In this document: one piece after another, positions 6,450 to 9,348 of the stretch
Position numbering within the stretch: the stretch's first letter is position 1
How the letters are laid out: every line of letters begins with the position of its first letter
NCBI GenBank assembly: GCA_003157715.1
Contig: PMKK01000067.1
Span: forward strand, 12,264 to 21,611
Origin: Actinomycetota bacterium
GTDB lineage: Bacteria > Actinomycetota > Thermoleophilia > UBA2241
DNA: 9,348 nt
Reading direction: 5' to 3'
The notes under the pieces: generated by a model
Databases searched by the model: none
Told to the model about the DNA's origin: nothing
Seen by the model: only the letters and a program-made list of their open reading frames with translations
Program-made: the position numbers and the translations under genes

Positions 6450-7349
6450 GTGCCACCGTTGCGCCCGGGCGTAGAAGTCGTGCCGCCTGACCCGGCCGAC
6501 CAGCGTAGCCGTCTCCTGCTTCGCGCCGGTGGCCCGCTGGTAGCTGACGTGAGGGGCCTGACGTTTCCTCTCGATGACGCCGCCACCTGTTTGCGACACT
6601 TCCAGGTCAGCGGGGAAAGCACCGCTGACTACCGGGTCGATGTTTCGTGCGGTGATCTGCCGCGAAGTGCTTGGCGCAAGTCAGAAGTCGAGTCAGTGTC
6701 GGTTGACACGGCGCGCCGCACCGTCGAACTGACCATGGTCGAGCTATCCGCGACGTTCGACCTCAGAAACCGTATAGTTCGAGGCCGCCTCAAGGGTCCT
6801 TGGCCGGGCGCGCTCGAGGTGCTTCTTCGAAACGCGTCCCAGCTCTTCGGTCTCGAGATGCGAAAGGCGCTGTTTGTGCACGCCTCGTGTGTCGCTCGCG
6901 GTGATAATGCCTACGTGTTCATGGGCCGGTCTGAGGCCGGGAAGACTACTGCCGCCATGCTGTCGCAAAGCGCGGGCGTGGCCTCGCTGATGCGCGAGGA
7001 GCTTACCTGCCTTGGCGACTTCGTCGATGATGCGCCTCTTCGCGCCTTCGCCCTGCCCTTTCGTGAGAAGAACCGACTCTCAGCGGCGATGCCGGCAGCC
7101 GTTCCGCTTCGCGGCCTCTACTGGCTGCAGCAGGCCGACGCCGACGCGGTGGAGCGCATCAGCGTGCCCGAGCAGGTCAAGCGCCTGGCGATGGCGATGA
7201 GCATCTGCGTTCGCGACGAGATGTTCATGATCCCCGCGCTGGAACTTGCCGAGCAGCTCGTTCGCAGGGTGCCGGTGCGCGTGTTAAGGTTCCGCAAGTC
7301 GGCGGAGTTCTGGGGTGCCATCGACGAGGACCTGGCATCTGGGGCGTGA
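6450..7349 (+). CDS. HPr kinase-related protein (RiPP-associated kinase)
   Basis: A 299-residue protein. Residues 1-130 are a family-variable N-terminal part. From about 138 the HprK-like catalytic fold is visible: KALFVHASCV (an LHA-like strand), then a Walker A loop GRSEAGKTT (159-167, Lys165). Next comes MREELTCL, where the family usually has an acidic SDD/SDE-type motif. The segment FALPFREKNRL and PLRGLYWLQQ...VERIS match the typical GTP(F/W)xxE and PLxxIFFLxQ blocks. This is not the HPr kinase of sugar regulation, because it belongs to the smaller HPrK-related group linked to PqqD-like proteins. A relative in a lasso pathway (paeninodin type) phosphorylates the C-terminal Ser of the precursor. 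Here Ser46, Thr24 or Thr27 are candidates. The only in-frame start before the TGA at 6387 is GTG 6450, with a weak ribosome binding site. The 49-base gap to the precursor stop shows nothing distinct. Confidence 0.82.
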   Translation: MPPLRPGVEVVPPDPADQRSRLLLRAGGPLVADVRGLTFPLDDAATCLRHFQVSGESTADYRVDVSCGDLPRSAWRKSEVESVSVDTARRTVELTMVELSATFDLRNRIVRGRLKGPWPGALEVLLRNASQLFGLEMRKALFVHASCVARGDNAYVFMGRSEAGKTTAAMLSQSAGVASLMREELTCLGDFVDDAPLRAFALPFREKNRLSAAMPAAVPLRGLYWLQQADADAVERISVPEQVKRLAMAMSICVRDEMFMIPALELAEQLVRRVPVRVLRFRKSAEFWGAIDEDLASGA

Positions 7350-7400
7350 CCGTGACGGGCGCGCGCGAAGCAGTGCGCCGCGGCAGGACGCGAACCACCG

Positions 7401-7406
7401 AGGAGG
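7401..7406 (+). promoter_or_regulatory. Ribosome binding site fixing the PqqD-like start
   Basis: AGGAGG lies 7 bases before GTG 7414. The frame is open further upstream (to 7315), but that part overlaps the kinase gene and gives Arg-rich shadow sequence. This site shows that translation starts at 7414. Confidence 0.85.
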
Positions 7407-7413
7407 ACGAACC

Positions 7414-7683
7414 GTGAAACTCACCGATACGCCGGTGCGCAACGACGACAACGCCGTCCGGCAGATCGAGGACACCGTGTTCGTGATGAACCCCGACACA
7501 AGCGAGTTGCACAGCTTCAACGAGGTCGGCCGTCGGATCTGGGAGCTTGTCGACGGCTCGCGTACGGTGGCCACCATTGTCGAGGTCATCATCGAAGAGT
7601 TCGAGATCGACGCGCGGACCGCCGAGAGCGACGCCCTGGAGTTCCTCGACGAGTTGCTGAACAAAGACCTCGTCCGAGTCTAA
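7414..7683 (+). CDS. PqqD-like RRE protein (precursor peptide chaperone)
   Basis: An 89-residue protein of the size of stand-alone PqqD and lasso B1 proteins. It shows the winged-helix RRE layout: a beta-hairpin (DNAVRQIEDTVFVMNP with SELHSFNEVG), a helix RRIWELVDGSRTVATIVEVI, and a C-terminal helix ESDALEFLDELLNKDLV. The conserved pattern LHxFNExGxxIWELxDGxxTV is the PqqD signature. RRE proteins bind the precursor leader and pass it to the modifying enzymes. Here the leader would be the Tyr5/Pro8 region of the 47-residue peptide, and the clients are the radical SAM enzyme, the kinase or the peptidase. The gene follows the kinase after 64 bases that hold its strong ribosome binding site, and the peptidase starts 16 bases after its stop. 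Confidence 0.9.
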   Translation: MKLTDTPVRNDDNAVRQIEDTVFVMNPDTSELHSFNEVGRRIWELVDGSRTVATIVEVIIEEFEIDARTAESDALEFLDELLNKDLVRV

Positions 7684-7699
7684 CGGCGCGTCCAAGACG

Positions 7700-8656
7700 A
7701 TGGATGGGGCGCAGGGAGCGACCCGGGGAGAAGCAGCCCTTCGCGCGTCCCTTCGCGAGCGCGGCTTCGCCTACAGCCGCATTGTGGGCGACAGCATGCT
7801 GCCAAACCTCCGCGAGGGCGACGCGGTACTGCTGCAGGAGAGTGGCCGGTTGCGCCCCGGCGACATCGTTACGATCGCGCTGGGTGGCAGCCTCGTCACC
7901 CACCGGATCCTGTCCATCGATGACACAGGCGTCGTATGCCGTGGCGACAATCGACCTCGCGCCGATCCCGCGGTCGCCAGGCAGGCTGTGGTCGCGCGGG
8001 TGACGGAGGTGGTAGGTCGGCCTCTGCCCGACAAGACCCGCGACGTACTGCGCGTGCGCCTGCGCCAGGCGCGGTGGGGGCTGGCCGCACGTCTGACGAG
8101 GGTACACGACGAGTGGGGCCTAGTCCTTGGTTCGAGCAGAGGCAGACTACCGGCGGAGATGGCCTCGTCCCCGGCCAGCGGCTTCGCCGGCGGGCCTGTC
8201 GACGGCTCGCCCGAGCGCGTCGTCCGAGCCGGCGATCTGGCCGACCTCGAGTCACTCTCGGCGCCTGGTTCCGACGTCATCCTGGTGATCCCGGCAAGCC
8301 TCTACGGTGGACTGTCTCCGACGCGGCGGCGCGAGCTCATGCAGACCCTGCGAGGACGCAAGCTGCGCGTCTACGGTCTCCCGTTCGCCTCGGCCGGGCG
8401 GATCACCCATCTCATGTCGCATCTTCGCCGGGCGATGCAGCCGCTTGGGCTCAAAGTCGGCGAGCCCGGCGACATGGCCGTGCGCGACGGCGCCGGTCTA
8501 CGCGTTGTCCACACGTTCACCGCTATCGAACTGGTGCGAGAGCTTGAGCGCTTTGGGCGTGGCCCAGTAGCGGTCGAGATGGTGGCAACGCGTGGCGGGC
8601 CCCTGCTCTGTGCCAGTGTCGGTCCAGCCCGAGGGTGGACCGGCTCCTCTGGCTAG
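7700..8656 (+). CDS. S26-type (signal peptidase-like) peptidase with a novel C-terminal region
   Basis: A 318-residue protein. Residues 25-110 match the S26/S24 serine peptidase fold. GDSMLPNLREGD carries the nucleophile Ser32, RPGDIVTIALGGSLVTHRI carries His68 at the place of the catalytic base in the SipW/ER-type (S26B) branch, and CRGDNRPRADP matches the conserved GDN box with a later Asp89. There is no Lys at the bacterial LepB position. No transmembrane helix is evident before or after the domain, unlike true signal peptidases. This suggests a cytoplasmic enzyme, plausibly the leader peptidase of the adjacent precursor. Residues 140-318 include VILVIPASLYGG, a basic helical part and VHTFTAIELVRELERFG; I do not recognise this region. 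The ATG at 7700 lies 16 bases after the PqqD-like stop with a weak ribosome binding site. The stop overlaps the convergent gene's stop. Confidence 0.8.
   Translation: MDGAQGATRGEAALRASLRERGFAYSRIVGDSMLPNLREGDAVLLQESGRLRPGDIVTIALGGSLVTHRILSIDDTGVVCRGDNRPRADPAVARQAVVARVTEVVGRPLPDKTRDVLRVRLRQARWGLAARLTRVHDEWGLVLGSSRGRLPAEMASSPASGFAGGPVDGSPERVVRAGDLADLESLSAPGSDVILVIPASLYGGLSPTRRRELMQTLRGRKLRVYGLPFASAGRITHLMSHLRRAMQPLGLKVGEPGDMAVRDGAGLRVVHTFTAIELVRELERFGRGPVAVEMVATRGGPLLCASVGPARGWTGSSG
8653..8656. other. Convergent genes sharing a CTAG stop overlap
   Basis: The palindrome CTAG supplies the TAG stop of the plus-strand peptidase gene (8654-8656) and, on the other strand, the TAG stop of the DUF5317-like gene (8653-8655). 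There is no spacer, so any transcription terminator must lie inside one of the two coding sequences. None with a T-run is obvious. Confidence 0.9.
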
Positions 8657-9246
8657 GGTCGCGCGGGATCGGCCGACTCGGGCTCGATCGACGCCGGCTT
8701 GGCCGGTGTCTCCGGCGCCGATCCCTTCATCCCCTCCGCGATCAGCCATGCCAGCCCGATCGCGATGAGCAGATCGCCGATGCTGAAGATGTTGGCCAGC
8801 GGCACGCCGTGGGGCAGGGCGAACACGTCGCCGAGGAACGTCAGGTGGGCGCCCGGTCCGGCGAGCTCGGAGTTGTTGTGCGGGTGGATCGAGATCGGCA
8901 GGCCGGCCAGTCGCAGGGCGGCGCGGCTGGCGGGCATGTAGCCGACGTTTGCCACGATGGTCACGGCGTTGCTCAGCACGCCGATGCCGAAGCAGACGAT
9001 CGGCGGCCGCCTGATGTTCGCCGCCACGCAGGTCAGCAGCAGGGCGTAAGAGAGAAAGTGCAGGCCGACGACCGCGGCGTGCGGTAGCCAGTCGCCAAGC
9101 GGCGAGAAGGCGACGATCTGCAGCAGCAAGGCGAGCACGACCATCCAGGCCAGTCGCAGCGACAGGCGCTCGAGGTTGGCGAGCGAGCCCCCGATCAGGG
9201 TGCCGGCGAGCAGGCCGCCGACGACCGCTATGACGAGTATGAACAC
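8653..9246 (-). CDS. DUF5317-like integral membrane protein
   Basis: A 197-residue membrane protein with about five hydrophobic segments. The first begins at residue 2 (FILVIAVVGGLLAG) and the last is NIFSIGDLLIAIGLAWLIAEG. The blocks VANVGYMPAS, FLGDVFALP and FSIGDLLIAIG are what I recall as typical of DUF5317, a family of unknown function in Actinobacteria and Firmicutes, often near HD-GYP genes. The GTG at 9244-9246 is preferred because the membrane segment starts at once. It lies within the 3' end of the upstream HD-GYP frame with a 19-bp overlap, so the two are probably one operon. The C-terminal 25 residues are a polar tail rich in Pro, Ala and Glu (ETPAKPASIEPESADPARP). Confidence 0.78.
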   Translation of the reverse strand: MFILVIAVVGGLLAGTLIGGSLANLERLSLRLAWMVVLALLLQIVAFSPLGDWLPHAAVVGLHFLSYALLLTCVAANIRRPPIVCFGIGVLSNAVTIVANVGYMPASRAALRLAGLPISIHPHNNSELAGPGAHLTFLGDVFALPHGVPLANIFSIGDLLIAIGLAWLIAEGMKGSAPETPAKPASIEPESADPARP

Positions 9247-9348
9247 GATGTCTCGGTGTTGGGCATGGCGACGAGTGCCGGGCGGCTATCCCCGCGGTAG
9301 CAGGCGATGAACGTCTCGACCAGATCGGGGTCGAACTGGCGGCCGGCG
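9228..9348 (-). CDS. HD-GYP domain protein, C-terminal end (partial)
   Basis: The minus-strand frame is open from the window edge and ends at TAG 9228-9230. The visible 39 residues include GRQFDPDLVETFIACYRGD, matching the final helix region of HD-GYP domains (GxxFDPxLVxxFL), whose members hydrolyse cyclic-di-GMP. The catalytic HD and GYP motifs lie outside the window, so activity cannot be judged. The tail after that (SRPALVAMPNTETSCSYSS) is unremarkable. It overlaps the start of the DUF5317-like gene by 19 bp. Confidence 0.7.
   Translation of the reverse strand, partial: AGRQFDPDLVETFIACYRGDSRPALVAMPNTETSCSYSS

Noticed and set aside
7352..7417. A 21-codon frame (GTG 7352 to TGA 7415-7417) between kinase and PqqD-like genes, overlapping the latter's start as GTGA
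   Set aside because: It has only a G-rich stretch as a possible ribosome binding site, no leader-like motif and an Arg/Glu-rich composition. It might couple translation but cannot be supported as a second precursor.

Overview
The window looks like a GC-rich actinobacterial chromosome. The evidence is very high GC in the outer genes, frequent GTG starts, two actinobacterial-style protein O-mannosyltransferases, and a DUF5317-like membrane protein next to an HD-GYP protein. An Actinomycetota lineage is my best guess; no rRNA or tRNA is present to confirm it.

Layout. (1) 1-48 holds the last 15 codons of an unidentified plus-strand gene. (2) 49-175 is a short spacer of degenerate direct repeats, some copied from the 3' end of the neighbouring gene. 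(3) 176-3333, minus strand, is a tandem pair of GT39/PMT-type multispanning glycosyltransferases whose reading frames overlap by about 22 bp. (4) 3334-3476 is a divergent intergenic region with a perfect -10 box for the PMT pair and a dyad upstream of the plus-strand genes. (5) 3477-8656, plus strand, is a tightly packed run of six genes: a secreted protein with two homologous C-terminal domains, a radical SAM/SPASM maturase, a 47-residue RiPP precursor, an HPrK-related kinase, a PqqD-like RRE protein, and an S26-type peptidase with a novel C-terminal region. (6) 8653-9348, minus strand, holds the DUF5317-like membrane protein and the 3' end of an HD-GYP gene.

The centre of interest is the cassette at 5100-8656. 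The precursor gene (6257-6400) starts inside the maturase stop codon and has its own strong ribosome binding site. Its leader fits the lasso-peptide pattern Tyr-x-x-Pro...Phe...Thr, its predicted core puts Asp28 at position 9 from Ala20, and it ends ...Asn-Ser-Leu. The PqqD-like protein and the HPrK-related kinase are partners known from lasso and HPr-rel-type systems. Yet no lasso cyclase, no transglutaminase-like leader protease and no exporter is present. A SPASM radical SAM enzyme and a soluble-looking S26 peptidase stand in their places. The likely reading is a hybrid RiPP pathway: the RRE presents the leader, the radical SAM enzyme crosslinks or epimerises the core, the kinase phosphorylates it, and the S26 protein removes the leader.

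The secreted protein opens the same operon and lies back to back with the O-mannosyltransferases. It is therefore a candidate mannosylation substrate and possibly a partner of the RiPP product. Both links rest on gene position alone.
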